Shown here: piece by piece, positions 27,380 to 37,702 of the stretch
How positions within the stretch are numbered: the stretch's first letter is position 1
Layout: each line of letters begins with the position of its first letter
DNA from: Corynebacterium coyleae
Lineage (GTDB): Bacteria; Actinomycetota; Actinomycetes; Mycobacteriales; Mycobacteriaceae
Direction: 5' to 3'
Assembly (NCBI RefSeq): GCF_030408635.1
Contig: NZ_CP047198.1
Coordinates: forward strand, 2,108,001 to 2,172,000
Length of the DNA: 64,000 bases
Position numbers and translations under genes: made by a program
Notes under the pieces: generated by a model
What the model saw: only the letters and a program-made list of their open reading frames with translations
Databases searched by the model: none
Told to the model about the DNA's origin: nothing

Positions 27380-27547
27380 TTACTTAGCGTCTGCAGCCGG
27401 CTTCTTCGGGTTGACCTTCTCGCCGGTCGCCTTCTCAGCGAACGTCAGCAGAGACTCCGGGGTCTTGGTGAAGATCTTCTCGATCGCGGTTGCGAACGTC
27501 TTGAAGTCCTTGAGCGCCTTCTGGATGACCTTGAGATCTACAGGCAT
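27380..27547 (-). CDS. porH: small outer-membrane channel protein, PorH-like
   Basis: This 55-residue protein (MPVDLKVIQKALKDF at the start) has no signal peptide and is predicted to be one amphipathic helix with a Lys/Pro-rich tail. Position, size and the partner gene match PorH, the second subunit of the corynebacterial heteromeric porin. AGGAG lies seven bases before the ATG. Its tail ends AADAK, unlike the Ser-ended C. glutamicum PorH that is mycoloylated, so the modification site, if any, would have to be elsewhere, for example on the Thr or Ser residues near 17-32. Confidence 0.78.
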   Translation of the reverse strand: MPVDLKVIQKALKDFKTFATAIEKIFTKTPESLLTFAEKATGEKVNPKKPAADAK

Positions 27548-27600
27548 TACATGCTCCTAAAAGTTAGGTGCCAGTCTGTGTCTGGCTTTACTGACAGGTA

Positions 27601-27655
27601 CTGACACCCATCGGGCGTCAGGGAGTTATTTTGCCATAGGTAACGATTACGTCAA
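27601..27655 (-). promoter_or_regulatory. porH-porA promoter and leader hairpin
   Basis: On the minus strand TTGACG (27650-27655) and AAAATA (27627-27632) are 17 bases apart. The transcript would begin with a 9-bp hairpin at 27601-27621 (CTGACACCC with GGGCGTCAG). The rest of the AT-rich interval up to 27900 holds no gene I can support. Confidence 0.6.
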
Positions 27656-27880
27656 GGGAAACTGCAGAATTGTTTTCAATGCTGACAGATATTTTTCAAC
27701 ACCTCACGTTTACCAAAACGTAACCATATTTCAGCTCTATCTCCTACCTGCCCAAATTCAATAAAAGAAGTAAACGTCATATGAATTCGATGACGACTGT
27801 ATAGACCATTCAGCACCGAAAATCGCGACGGAAACGCCACAAACCGGAAGTGGATGTGGGGAACTACACCTATTCAGGGG

Positions 27881-27893
27881 GTCGTCGACAAGC
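27881..27893 (+). repeat. intergenic copy of the dispersed 13-mer
   Basis: GTCGTCGACAAGC differs at one base from GTCGTCGATAAGC and is the only copy found in a long non-coding interval. Exact copies lie at 2088, 4383, 11069, 23831, 49470 and 52596. One-mismatch copies lie at 260, 4958, 8430, 34290, 36367, 37874, 42594, 43851, 44337, 44664, 47694, 55354, 56047 and 61528 (start positions, both strands). Confidence 0.75.
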
Positions 27894-27902
27894 AAATGCG
27901 CA

Positions 27903-27930
27903 AAAGAAAAACGCGCCCCGAAGGACGCGT
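27903..27930 (-). terminator. groEL terminator
   Basis: ACGCGTCC-TTCG-GGGCGCGT (minus strand) forms a stem with a TTCG loop and is followed by TTTTCTTTT, 18 bases after the GroEL stop. Confidence 0.85.
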
Positions 27931-27947
27931 CTCTCAACAAGCGGGCG

Positions 27948-29594
<1,647 letters not shown>

Positions 29595-29709
29595 TCACTC
29601 CTTATATATAGGCGTACGTGGACGATCACTCAGTTCGTCGGTGCAAGCAGGCGCCCGCGACGGCACGGCTGACGAGTGGTCTCAGCCTCACCCGCTCTTC
29701 TTCGTTTAT

Positions 29710-29736
29710 TTGGCACTCGGTTGAGATGAGTGCCAG
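29710..29736. promoter_or_regulatory. CIRCE element 1 (HrcA operator)
   Basis: TTGGCACTC and GAGTGCCAG form 9-base arms around a 9-base centre, one base away from the classic CIRCE sequence. It lies 125 bases before groEL. Confidence 0.9.
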
Positions 29737-29744
29737 CCACATTT

Positions 29745-29771
29745 TTAGCACTCTCGGGGGTTGAGTGCAAG
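29745..29771. promoter_or_regulatory. CIRCE element 2 (HrcA operator)
   Basis: TTAGCACTC, nine bases, then GAGTGCAAG. The left arm is a perfect CIRCE half and the right arm has two changes. It lies eight bases beyond the first element and 28 bases before the -10-like TAGCGT of the divergent M20 gene, so it could affect both genes. Confidence 0.85.
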
Positions 29772-29810
29772 AGACGCAGGGGCTGGCTCGGTTGCTGCTA
29801 GCGTAGTGCC

Positions 29811-31181
29811 ATGACTGACGCACAGAACAGCACAAGCAACAGCACAGCAACCTACGCACCACAGCGCGACCGGATCTTCGCGGATCTGTCCAAGTTGGTG
29901 TCCTTTAACTCCCCGCACTCCACCCCGGCCCTGAAGGACGAGCACGAGGCAGCGTGTGTGTGGACGGTCGAGGCGCTCAAGGACCTCGGCTTTGAAGTCA
30001 CCCGCTACCCGACGGTGGACGACGCGGACACGATCGTCGCTACGAAGCCCGCGAAGAACGGCATGCCGACGGTGCTGCTGTACTCGCACTACGACGTCGT
30101 CCCGGCGAACGATCCAGAGGCTTGGACGAACAACCCGTTCGAACTCACCGAGCGTGACGGCCGCTGGTACGGGCGCGGCGCCGCGGACTGCAAGGGCAAC
30201 CTGGCCATGCACCTGGAGGCACTGCGCCTCGTCGAGGAAAACGGCGGCACGGACCTGGGGCTGAAGGTTGTCGTCGAGGGCTCCGAGGAGCTCGGTGGGG
30301 ATGACGGTCTGGGTAAGTTGATCGTCGACAAGCCTGAGGTGTTTGAGGCGGACGCGATCCTGATCGCAGACTCCGGCAACGTCGCTGTCGGTGTGCCGAC
30401 GCTGACCACTTCCCTGCGCGGCGGCGCCCAGATCAACGTGACGGTGGAAACGCTCAAGGGCGCGATCCACTCCGGCGGTTTCGGCGGCGCGGCTCCGGAT
30501 GCGGCGCACGCACTGATGGTCATTGCAACATCGCTTTTCGACGAGCACGGCCGCACCACCATCGACGGCGTGGACACCACCGCGAAGTGGGACGGCGACC
30601 CGTACGATCCGGAAACCTTCCGCGGCGACGCGACCGTCCTGGACGGCGTAGAGCTGCTGGGCACCGCAGACGATAACCCGGCTGACCTGGTGTGGGCGCG
30701 CCCGGCCGTGACCATGATCGGCTTTACCTCCACCCCGGTTGCAGAGGCGATGAACGCGGTGAACCCGCGCGCGGAAGCACAGTTCAACCTGCGCGTCCCG
30801 GCTGGCCAGGATTCCGCCAAGGTGGCGGAGAAGATGGTGGAGCACATCAAGGCCCACACCCCGTGGGGCGCCAAGGTGGACGTACAGGTCAGTGGCGTGA
30901 ATCAGCCGTTTTCTACGGATGTGGAAGCGGAGGCCGTCGCAAAGCTTGGGCAGTGCCTGAAGGACGCATACGGCGCAGACGAGCTGGCTGTCGTAGGCAC
31001 CGGCGGCTCGATCCCACTGACCATCACCCTGCAGGAGCAGTTCCCCAACGCGGAGATCGCACTGTACGGCGTGGAGGAGCCGCTGTGTGGCATTCACGGT
31101 GTTGACGAGTCCGTCGACCCGACCGAGATCGAACATGTGGCCATCGCCGAGGCGATGTTCCTGCAGCAATACGGGAAGTAA
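29811..31181 (+). CDS. M20-family metallopeptidase (dipeptidase)
   Basis: This is a 456-residue cytoplasmic dinuclear zinc peptidase or amidohydrolase. The metal ligands are visible in order: YSHYDVVP, GRGAADCKGN, EGSEELGG and a C-terminal CGIHGVDE. A dimerisation domain occupies the middle. The family cleaves dipeptides or N-acyl amino acids, and the exact substrate is unknown. The start ATG at 29811 is six bases after TAGCGT and has no ribosome site, so it may be leaderless. It diverges from groEL across the CIRCE elements. Confidence 0.9.
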   Translation: MTDAQNSTSNSTATYAPQRDRIFADLSKLVSFNSPHSTPALKDEHEAACVWTVEALKDLGFEVTRYPTVDDADTIVATKPAKNGMPTVLLYSHYDVVPANDPEAWTNNPFELTERDGRWYGRGAADCKGNLAMHLEALRLVEENGGTDLGLKVVVEGSEELGGDDGLGKLIVDKPEVFEADAILIADSGNVAVGVPTLTTSLRGGAQINVTVETLKGAIHSGGFGGAAPDAAHALMVIATSLFDEHGRTTIDGVDTTAKWDGDPYDPETFRGDATVLDGVELLGTADDNPADLVWARPAVTMIGFTSTPVAEAMNAVNPRAEAQFNLRVPAGQDSAKVAEKMVEHIKAHTPWGAKVDVQVSGVNQPFSTDVEAEAVAKLGQCLKDAYGADELAVVGTGGSIPLTITLQEQFPNAEIALYGVEEPLCGIHGVDESVDPTEIEHVAIAEAMFLQQYGK

Positions 31182-31341
31182 GAAAAATTCGCTACAGTGG
31201 CAAAAAGACGGCCGCGCCACTGGTGTTGACGCGTTGTATCTTGTTGCCGCGATGAGCAAGTTATTTCTGTGTGAACTGGAAAGCCCCTGAGGTTAGGCGC
31301 GCCAACGGTACGACCGACCTCAAAGGAGGGCTGCCAGAAAC

Positions 31342-34320
31342 GTGCTCACGTTACTTCTTGCGCTCACGGCTGCCAGCGCCATCGCCCCGGTGCTGCTGCG
31401 CAGCATCGGCCGCTCGGCGTTCGCCCTACTGGCGTTGGTGCCGCTCGGCGGCTTCCTGTGGGTGGTCAAACTCTTCGCCGACGGGGTGTTCCGCGACGGC
31501 GGGGAGATCGTTTCCACGTTCACGTGGATGCCATCGACCAACCTCAACTTAGAGTTTCGCCTCGATGCCCTCGCAGCGCTCTTTAGCCTGATCATCCTGG
31601 GTGTCGGGGCGCTTGTGTTGTTCTACTGCTGGGGCTACTTCGACTCGAACCCGCGCAGGTTAGCCAAGTTCGGGTTTGAGCTCAGCGCCTTCGCCATGGC
31701 CATGTACGGCTTGGTCATCTCGGACAACTTCCTGCTCATGTACGTGTTCTGGGAGTTGACCTCGATCCTGTCGTACATGCTGGTGTCGTATTACGGGGAG
31801 CGGGCGACCTCCAGACGCGCAGCCATGCAGGCGCTGATGGTCACCACGATGGGTGGCCTGGCCATGCTGGTGGGCATCAACCTCCTAGGCTTCAACGCCG
31901 GCATCTGGCGTCTGTCCGAGGTGTCCCAGATCGCCGACATCGAGGGCACCCCGGCGATCTCCGCGGCAATCGTGCTGATCATGTTGGGTGCGCTGACCAA
32001 GTCCGCCCAGGCCCCGTGGCACTTCTGGTTGCCCGGCGCGATGGCGGCGCCGACGCCGGTGTCGGCGTATCTGCACTCGGCGGCGATGGTCAAGGCGGGT
32101 ATCTATCTCGTCGCTAGGCTTGCGCCCGACATGTCGGCGGTGACCACGTGGCACCTGCTGGTGCTGTCTACGGGTGGGTTCACCATGCTGCTGGGTGGCT
32201 GGATGGCGCTGAAGCAGCGCGACCTGAAGCTGGTGCTGGCGTACGGCACGGTGAGCCAGCTGGGCTTCATCATCACGGTGATCGGCGTGGGTTCGCGTGA
32301 GGCCGCGATGGCGGGGCTTGCGATCACGTTCGCGCACTCGCTGTTTAAGGCCGCGCTGTTCATGATTGTGGGCACGATCGACCACGCCACCGGCACGCGC
32401 GACATCCACGAACTGTCGGGGCTGGGCAAGAAGCAGCCGTTGTTGGCGGGGTTGGCCATTGTGTCGGCTGCGTCGATGGCTGGCATCCCGCCGCTGTTCG
32501 GGTTTGTGGCCAAGGAAGCCGCGCTGGAGATGATCCTGCACGAGGAGTTGCTCACCGGTATGCCGGGCAGGATCACGCTGGTAGTGATGGTCGCTGGTTC
32601 CATCCTGACCATGGCGTACTCGCTCTACTTCCTGCACGGTGCCTTTGCGACGAAACCAGAGCACGACCGCAAGCCTTCCGAAGCCGTGCGCGACATGCAC
32701 CGGGTGGGCCCCACACTGTGGCTCTCCCCCGCCATCCTGACCGCCGGCACGATCGTGTTTGGCCTGGTGCCGGCGCTGCTGTCGGACCCGATCAACAACC
32801 ACCTCGACGCGCGCTTCCCCGACGTGGAAGGCGAAACGCTCGCGCTGTGGCACGGCATCAACGTGCCGCTGATCCTGTCTGCGGTAATCATCACTGCGGG
32901 CGCGATCATGTTCTGGCAGCGCGACCTGGTGGCAAAGGCCCAGTTTGAACAGCCCGCGCTGGGTAACGCCAACGCCGTCTACGACACCATCCTGAGCAAG
33001 CTGCACCACTGGTCGATGCGCCTGACCGCGTCCACCCAGCGTGGTTCGTTGGCGATCAACCTGGGTGTCATCTTTGCCACGCTGATGGTTGTGCCGTTGG
33101 CTGCGCTGATCCTGGGGGCGTCGAACAACATCCGCATGATCGTGTGGGAAAACGTCTGGCAAGGCCTGATCGTGATCATCATGGCGGGCATGGCGTTCTT
33201 TGCCACCCTGCAGCGCAACCGCCTGTCTGCCGTGGTCATGGTCGGCATGACCGGCTACTGCCTGGCCATGATCTTCGCGCTGCACGGCGCACCGGACTTG
33301 GCGCTGACGCAGGCGCTGGTGGAGACCATTGTGATGGTTATCTTCATGCTGGTGCTGCGCAAGATGCCCACAGAGGTCGAGCCGCGTCACGACGACAACC
33401 GTCTCCGCGCCTGGCTCTCCATCGGCACCGGCGTATCAGTGGTGGTCGTGGCCATGACGGCGATGTCCGCACGCGTGGCCGAGCCGATCTCCACAACCAT
33501 GCCGGAGCTGGCGTACGAAATCGGTCACGGCCGCAACACCGTCAACGTGCTGCTGGTGGACCTGCGTGCCGCCGATACGCTCGGTGAGATCACCGTGCTG
33601 GTCATCGCCGCAGTGGGTGTGGCCAGCCTGATCTTCGGCACCGGCAAGTTTGAAACCCAGTCACGCCGCCCGACCCTGCAGACCACAAAGGCCCGCTGGT
33701 TGGCCTCCGGCGTGAACGACGAAACCGCACAGAACCGCTCCCTGATGGTGGAGGTTGCCACCCGCATCCTGTTCCCATCGATGATGCTGCTGTCGGCGTA
33801 CTTCTTCTTCTCCGGCCACAACGCCCCAGGCGGCGGGTTCGCAGGCGGCCTTGTCGCCGCACTCGCGCTCACGCTGCGCTACCTGGCGGGCGGCCGCAAG
33901 GAGATTGAAGCAACCCTGCCGGTGCACCCAAGCAAGGTGCTCGCCGCTGGCCTGCTGATGTCCGCCACCGCGGCGGTCGTGCCCATGTTCTTCGGCAACC
34001 CGCCACTGACCTCTGGGTACGCCACGTTCAGTCTGCCGCTCATCGGCGAGTTCGACGTCCCATCCGCCCTGCTTTTCGACGCCGGCGTCTACGCCATCGT
34101 CGTCGGCCTCATCATGCACGTACTGGCCTCCATGGGCGCCCACATCGACCTCGAAGAAGAGTCCCGTAAGCAGCGCGCCCGCGACCGCGCCATCGAACTG
34201 CAAGAGAAGAACCGCAAGCGCCGCGAACAGCAAAAGCGTGATCGCCTGCAGCGGTTTGATGAGCGGGCGGCGGTGTCGTCGGCAGGGTCGTCGTCGATTA
34301 GCAAGAGCTCGGAGAAGTAA
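31342..34320 (+). CDS. mrpA: Mrp Na+/H+ antiporter subunit A fused to subunit B
   Basis: This 992-residue membrane protein is the large subunit of the Mrp cation/proton antiporter. The first part is NuoL-like, with the proton-path segments MYVFWELTSILSYMLVSYY and the AHSLFKAALFMIVGTIDHATGTRD loop. The last third (from about 800) is the MrpB domain, with LFPSMMLLSAYFFFSGHNAPGGGFAGGL. Fusion of A and B explains the missing separate mrpB. The start is a GTG at 31342 with AAAGGAGG 13 bases before it. It is the first of six genes with touching or overlapping ends. The tail is a basic helix ending in a Ser-rich stretch that contains a 13-mer copy at 34290-34302. Confidence 0.95.
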   Translation: MLTLLLALTAASAIAPVLLRSIGRSAFALLALVPLGGFLWVVKLFADGVFRDGGEIVSTFTWMPSTNLNLEFRLDALAALFSLIILGVGALVLFYCWGYFDSNPRRLAKFGFELSAFAMAMYGLVISDNFLLMYVFWELTSILSYMLVSYYGERATSRRAAMQALMVTTMGGLAMLVGINLLGFNAGIWRLSEVSQIADIEGTPAISAAIVLIMLGALTKSAQAPWHFWLPGAMAAPTPVSAYLHSAAMVKAGIYLVARLAPDMSAVTTWHLLVLSTGGFTMLLGGWMALKQRDLKLVLAYGTVSQLGFIITVIGVGSREAAMAGLAITFAHSLFKAALFMIVGTIDHATGTRDIHELSGLGKKQPLLAGLAIVSAASMAGIPPLFGFVAKEAALEMILHEELLTGMPGRITLVVMVAGSILTMAYSLYFLHGAFATKPEHDRKPSEAVRDMHRVGPTLWLSPAILTAGTIVFGLVPALLSDPINNHLDARFPDVEGETLALWHGINVPLILSAVIITAGAIMFWQRDLVAKAQFEQPALGNANAVYDTILSKLHHWSMRLTASTQRGSLAINLGVIFATLMVVPLAALILGASNNIRMIVWENVWQGLIVIIMAGMAFFATLQRNRLSAVVMVGMTGYCLAMIFALHGAPDLALTQALVETIVMVIFMLVLRKMPTEVEPRHDDNRLRAWLSIGTGVSVVVVAMTAMSARVAEPISTTMPELAYEIGHGRNTVNVLLVDLRAADTLGEITVLVIAAVGVASLIFGTGKFETQSRRPTLQTTKARWLASGVNDETAQNRSLMVEVATRILFPSMMLLSAYFFFSGHNAPGGGFAGGLVAALALTLRYLAGGRKEIEATLPVHPSKVLAAGLLMSATAAVVPMFFGNPPLTSGYATFSLPLIGEFDVPSALLFDAGVYAIVVGLIMHVLASMGAHIDLEEESRKQRARDRAIELQEKNRKRREQQKRDRLQRFDERAAVSSAGSSSISKSSEK

Positions 34321-34782
34321 ATGGAAGCGAACCTGTTCTTACTCATCGGCTCGGGCGTACTCATCGCGTGCGGTGTGTACCTCATGCTGGACAAAGCAAT
34401 GACGCGCATGATCATGGGCGTGCTGCTCATCGGCAACGGCGCGAACTTGCTGTTGCTGCAATCCGGCGGCCGGGCGGGCTCCCCGCCGATCATCGGACGC
34501 GACTCCGAAGCCGTCGCCGACTCCGCCGACCCGCTGGCGCAGGCGATGATCCTGACCGCCATTGTCATCTCGATGGCCATGGTCGGATTCATGCTTGCGC
34601 TCGCATACCGCCAGTACCGCTACCGCACCGACGACGTGGTCGAACGCGACGAGGAGGACCGCGCCATTGCGGTGCGCCCCTCCACGCCGACGGGCGACCG
34701 CGACGAAGAGGAAGCGGCCGGCAAGGCTGCTGCGTCCGCATCGTTCGAAGAGCCAGTAAAGGGGGCGGAGCGTGAGAAATAG
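34321..34782 (+). CDS. mrpC: Mrp antiporter subunit C
   Basis: This 153-residue protein is NuoK-like, with three membrane segments in the first 90 residues (FLLIGSGVLIACGVYLML; MIMGVLLIGNGANLLLL; AMILTAIVISMAMVGFMLALAYRQY). The rest is a charged cytoplasmic tail, longer than in Bacillus MrpC. Its ATG follows the mrpA stop with no gap, and its end overlaps mrpD by 11 bases. Confidence 0.93.
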   Translation: MEANLFLLIGSGVLIACGVYLMLDKAMTRMIMGVLLIGNGANLLLLQSGGRAGSPPIIGRDSEAVADSADPLAQAMILTAIVISMAMVGFMLALAYRQYRYRTDDVVERDEEDRAIAVRPSTPTGDRDEEEAAGKAAASASFEEPVKGAEREK

Positions 34783-36484
34783 TATGTTCGCCCTCGCCGA
34801 CTGGGCCCTGCCCGCAGTGCCGTACCTGACGGTGCTGATGATTCTGCTGCCGCTCATCTCCGCGGCGTTCATCCTGGTGTTCCGCGGCGTGAACCTGCAG
34901 CGCTTCATCGCCCTGCTGACCCTGGCCACGCTGACGGTTATGTCGGCGGTGCTGATCATCGTCGCCGACACCCACGGCATCCAAACGGTGCAAATGGGCG
35001 GCTGGGAGGCGCCGATCGGGATTACGTTGGTGGCGGACAGGTTGTCGTCGATAATGTTGTTCGTCTCCTCGATCGTGCTGGTCGCGGTGATGTGGTACGG
35101 CATCTCCCAAGGCCTGCGCGATGGTGACGACGACGACCCAATCGCCGTGTTCCTCCCCTCCTACATGCTGCTGAGCATGGGCGTGAACCTGTCGTTTTTG
35201 GCCGGCGACCTGTTCAACCTGTACGTCGGGTTTGAGATCTTCCTCGTCGCCTCATACGTGCTGCTCACCCTGGGTGCGTCGCCGCAACGCGTGCGCGCTG
35301 GCATCGGTTACGTGATGGTGTCCATGGCGTCGTCGATGGTGTTCCTGTTCGCGCTGGCGCTCGTGTACGCGTCCGTGGGCACCGTGAACATGGCGCAGGC
35401 GGGCATCCGCATGGAAGACGTGCCCAACGGCACCAAGGCAGCAATCTTTGCGACGATCCTCATCGCCTTCGGGATCAAAGCCGCCGTCTTTCCCCTGGAC
35501 GCCTGGCTGCCGGACTCCTACCCCACCGCCGCCTCCATCGTCACCGCCGTGTTCGCAGGCCTGCTGACCAAAGTCGGCGTGTACGCCATCATCCGCATGC
35601 GCTCCACCGTGTTTACCGACGGCTCCCTCGACTCCATGCTCATGTGGGTCGCACTGCTGACCATGATCGTGGGTGTCATGGGCGCGATCGCCCAAAACGA
35701 CATCAAACGTCTCATGTCCTTTACCCTGGTCAGCCACATCGGCTACATGATCTTCGGCGTGGCCCTCGGCTCGGTCGCGGGCCTGTCGGGTGCGATCTTC
35801 TACGCCGTACACCACATTCTGGTGCAGACGTCACTGTTCCTGGTGGTCGGTCTCGTGGAAAGGCAAGCAGGCTCCGCCCAACTGCGACGCCTGGGCTCCC
35901 TGCTCTACACCGCACCCGTGATTGGCGTGCTGTACCTCGTCCCGGCGCTCAACCTCGGCGGCATCCCGCCCCTGTCCGGCTTCCTGGGCAAAGTCATGCT
36001 CATCCAAGCCGGTGCCGAAGACGGCTCCTGGCTCGCCTGGACCCTCATCGGCGGCGCAGTGGTCACCTCGCTGCTCACCCTGTACGCCATGATGAACGTC
36101 TGGTCCAAAGGCTTCCTGCGAGATCGCGCCGACGCCCCCGAAGGCGACGTCGTCCTCGCCCGCCCCGCCAACCTTGCCGAGCGCGGCGAGACCGTCTCTG
36201 CCGGCGAACGCGACGACGTCGGCCGCATCCCCGTCGGTATGTTCCTCTCCTCCGCACTGCTGGTGCTCGCCTCCACGTCGATCACGTTCCTGGCCGGCCC
36301 GATCTCCAACATCACCGACCGCGCCGCCCAATCCGCCCAAGACGTCACCATCTACCGCAGCGCAGTACTTATCGACGACCCCACCCAAGCCACCCGCAAC
36401 CTCGACACCTTCACCGAACCCACCGACTCCCACGGCGGGCACGACTCGCTGATGAACCGTCGCAACCAGGAGGTGCGTAACTGA
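34772..36484 (+). CDS. mrpD: Mrp antiporter subunit D
   Basis: This 570-residue NuoN-like subunit has many membrane segments, including the conserved FIALGIKAAVFPLDAWLPDSYPTA-type loop (here FGIKAAVFPLDAWLPDSY) and LMSFTLVSHIGYMIFG. I take the GTG at 34772 with GGCGGAGC before it; an ATG at 34784 is possible. The long C-terminal extension carries a near copy of the 13-mer at 36367-36379. The stop overlaps the mrpE start by one base, giving coupled translation. Confidence 0.95.
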   Translation: MRNSMFALADWALPAVPYLTVLMILLPLISAAFILVFRGVNLQRFIALLTLATLTVMSAVLIIVADTHGIQTVQMGGWEAPIGITLVADRLSSIMLFVSSIVLVAVMWYGISQGLRDGDDDDPIAVFLPSYMLLSMGVNLSFLAGDLFNLYVGFEIFLVASYVLLTLGASPQRVRAGIGYVMVSMASSMVFLFALALVYASVGTVNMAQAGIRMEDVPNGTKAAIFATILIAFGIKAAVFPLDAWLPDSYPTAASIVTAVFAGLLTKVGVYAIIRMRSTVFTDGSLDSMLMWVALLTMIVGVMGAIAQNDIKRLMSFTLVSHIGYMIFGVALGSVAGLSGAIFYAVHHILVQTSLFLVVGLVERQAGSAQLRRLGSLLYTAPVIGVLYLVPALNLGGIPPLSGFLGKVMLIQAGAEDGSWLAWTLIGGAVVTSLLTLYAMMNVWSKGFLRDRADAPEGDVVLARPANLAERGETVSAGERDDVGRIPVGMFLSSALLVLASTSITFLAGPISNITDRAAQSAQDVTIYRSAVLIDDPTQATRNLDTFTEPTDSHGGHDSLMNRRNQEVRN

Positions 36485-37005
36485 TGAGCCTGCTCACAGG
36501 TGTAAAAAACCGCATGCGCCCCGCCTCCGTCGCGTGGCTAACCTTCATGTGGGTCCTGCTCATGGGCGAAGTGTCCTGGGGTAACGTGGCCGCCGGCCTC
36601 GCACTTGGCGTCGTCATCGTGCTGGCCCTGCCGCTGCCGCGCGTCCCCCGCAGCGGAAACCGCATCCACTGGCCACGCCTGATCGCCTTCGTCGGCATCT
36701 GGCTGTGGGACCTCATCGTCGCCTCCGCCAAAGTGGCCTGGCTCTCGCTGCGGCCCCAACCCCAACCCAAAAACGCGATCCTGCGCGTGCCCATGCGCGT
36801 CAGCAACGAATTGGTGTTCTACCTGGCCACCTGCGCCTACAACCTGCAGCCCGGCGGCACCGTCACCGACATCGACCTGGCCAACCGCGAATGGACCATC
36901 CACGTCCTCGACGCGTCCACCCCGGCCGACATCGAACGCGAAATTGCCAACGTAGCCACCCTGGAACGCCAAATGATCGGGATCTTCGAAAGCAGGAGCA
37001 AATGA
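36484..37005 (+). CDS. mrpE: Mrp antiporter subunit E
   Basis: This 173-residue subunit has two or three N-terminal membrane segments followed by the conserved soluble part ISNELVFYLATCAYNLQPGGTV-like (here VSNELVFYLATCAYNLQPGGTVTDID) and a C-terminal helix. MrpE helps assemble the antiporter. Its start overlaps the mrpD stop (TGATG) and its stop overlaps mrpF. Confidence 0.92.
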   Translation: MSLLTGVKNRMRPASVAWLTFMWVLLMGEVSWGNVAAGLALGVVIVLALPLPRVPRSGNRIHWPRLIAFVGIWLWDLIVASAKVAWLSLRPQPQPKNAILRVPMRVSNELVFYLATCAYNLQPGGTVTDIDLANREWTIHVLDASTPADIEREIANVATLERQMIGIFESRSK

Positions 37006-37280
37006 ACGAAACGATCTACAACGTCTTCCTCGCCATAGCCGCCATCTTCATCTTCGCCGGCTTCTTCATCCTCGCCTGGCGAGTCATCGTCGGCCCCGAC
37101 TCCCTCGACCGCGTCCTAGCTAACGACGGCATCACCGCCTCCCTCCAGTGCGCCCTCGCCCTCTACATCTGCTGGACGTTAGACACCACCGTGGTCAACG
37201 TGATGATCGTCATCGCACTCCTCGGCTTCATCGCCTCCCTGTCCGTCGCCCGCTTCCGCAAGAGGGATGGTTCCCTATGA
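37002..37280 (+). CDS. mrpF: Mrp antiporter subunit F
   Basis: This 92-residue protein has three membrane segments and the MrpF signature RVIVGPDSLDRVLANDGI between the first two. It overlaps mrpE by four bases (ATGA) and mrpG by four bases. Length and position are as expected for the operon. Confidence 0.93.
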   Translation: MNETIYNVFLAIAAIFIFAGFFILAWRVIVGPDSLDRVLANDGITASLQCALALYICWTLDTTVVNVMIVIALLGFIASLSVARFRKRDGSL

Positions 37281-37684
37281 TCACCGACATCATCTCCCTG
37301 ATCTTCATCCTGCCCGGCGCGTTCATGGTCTTCTCCGCCGCCGTCGGCACCGCACGCTTCAACTCCACCCTCGCGCGCGTCCACGCCATCACCAAACCCC
37401 AAACCACCGGGCTCGTGCTGTTCATGATCGGCACCATCATCCGAGTCACCACCGCCGAAGACTTCGGCGTCCACGAAAAAGGCGACATCGGCATCATGAT
37501 CCTGCTGGTGCTGTTCGCCCTGATGACCAACCCCGTCACCGGCCAACGCCTCGGCCGCATCGCCCGACGCGAAGGCCTCTACGGCGAAGACGGCCAACTC
37601 ACCCGCAACGACCGCCCCGCCAGCTACCACCCCAAGCGCATCAACCCCAACAAGCCCACCGAAACCGAACGGCCGGCGGGCTAA
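37277..37684 (+). CDS. mrpG: Mrp antiporter subunit G
   Basis: This 135-residue subunit starts MITDIISLIFILPGAFMVFSA and has three membrane segments with the conserved RVHAITKPQTTGLVLFMIGT. It ends with a Pro/Arg-rich cytoplasmic tail. The start ATG overlaps the mrpF stop, closing the operon. No terminator is obvious in the 18 bases before the convergent ligase gene. Confidence 0.92.
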   Translation: MITDIISLIFILPGAFMVFSAAVGTARFNSTLARVHAITKPQTTGLVLFMIGTIIRVTTAEDFGVHEKGDIGIMILLVLFALMTNPVTGQRLGRIARREGLYGEDGQLTRNDRPASYHPKRINPNKPTETERPAG

Positions 37685-37702
37685 GGGCTGGCTGCTACGG
37701 CG

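Noticed and set aside
31252-31290. 12-codon frame MSKLFLCELESP before mrpA, as a leader peptide
   Set aside because: No ribosome site and no regulatory codon run or alternative hairpins were found.
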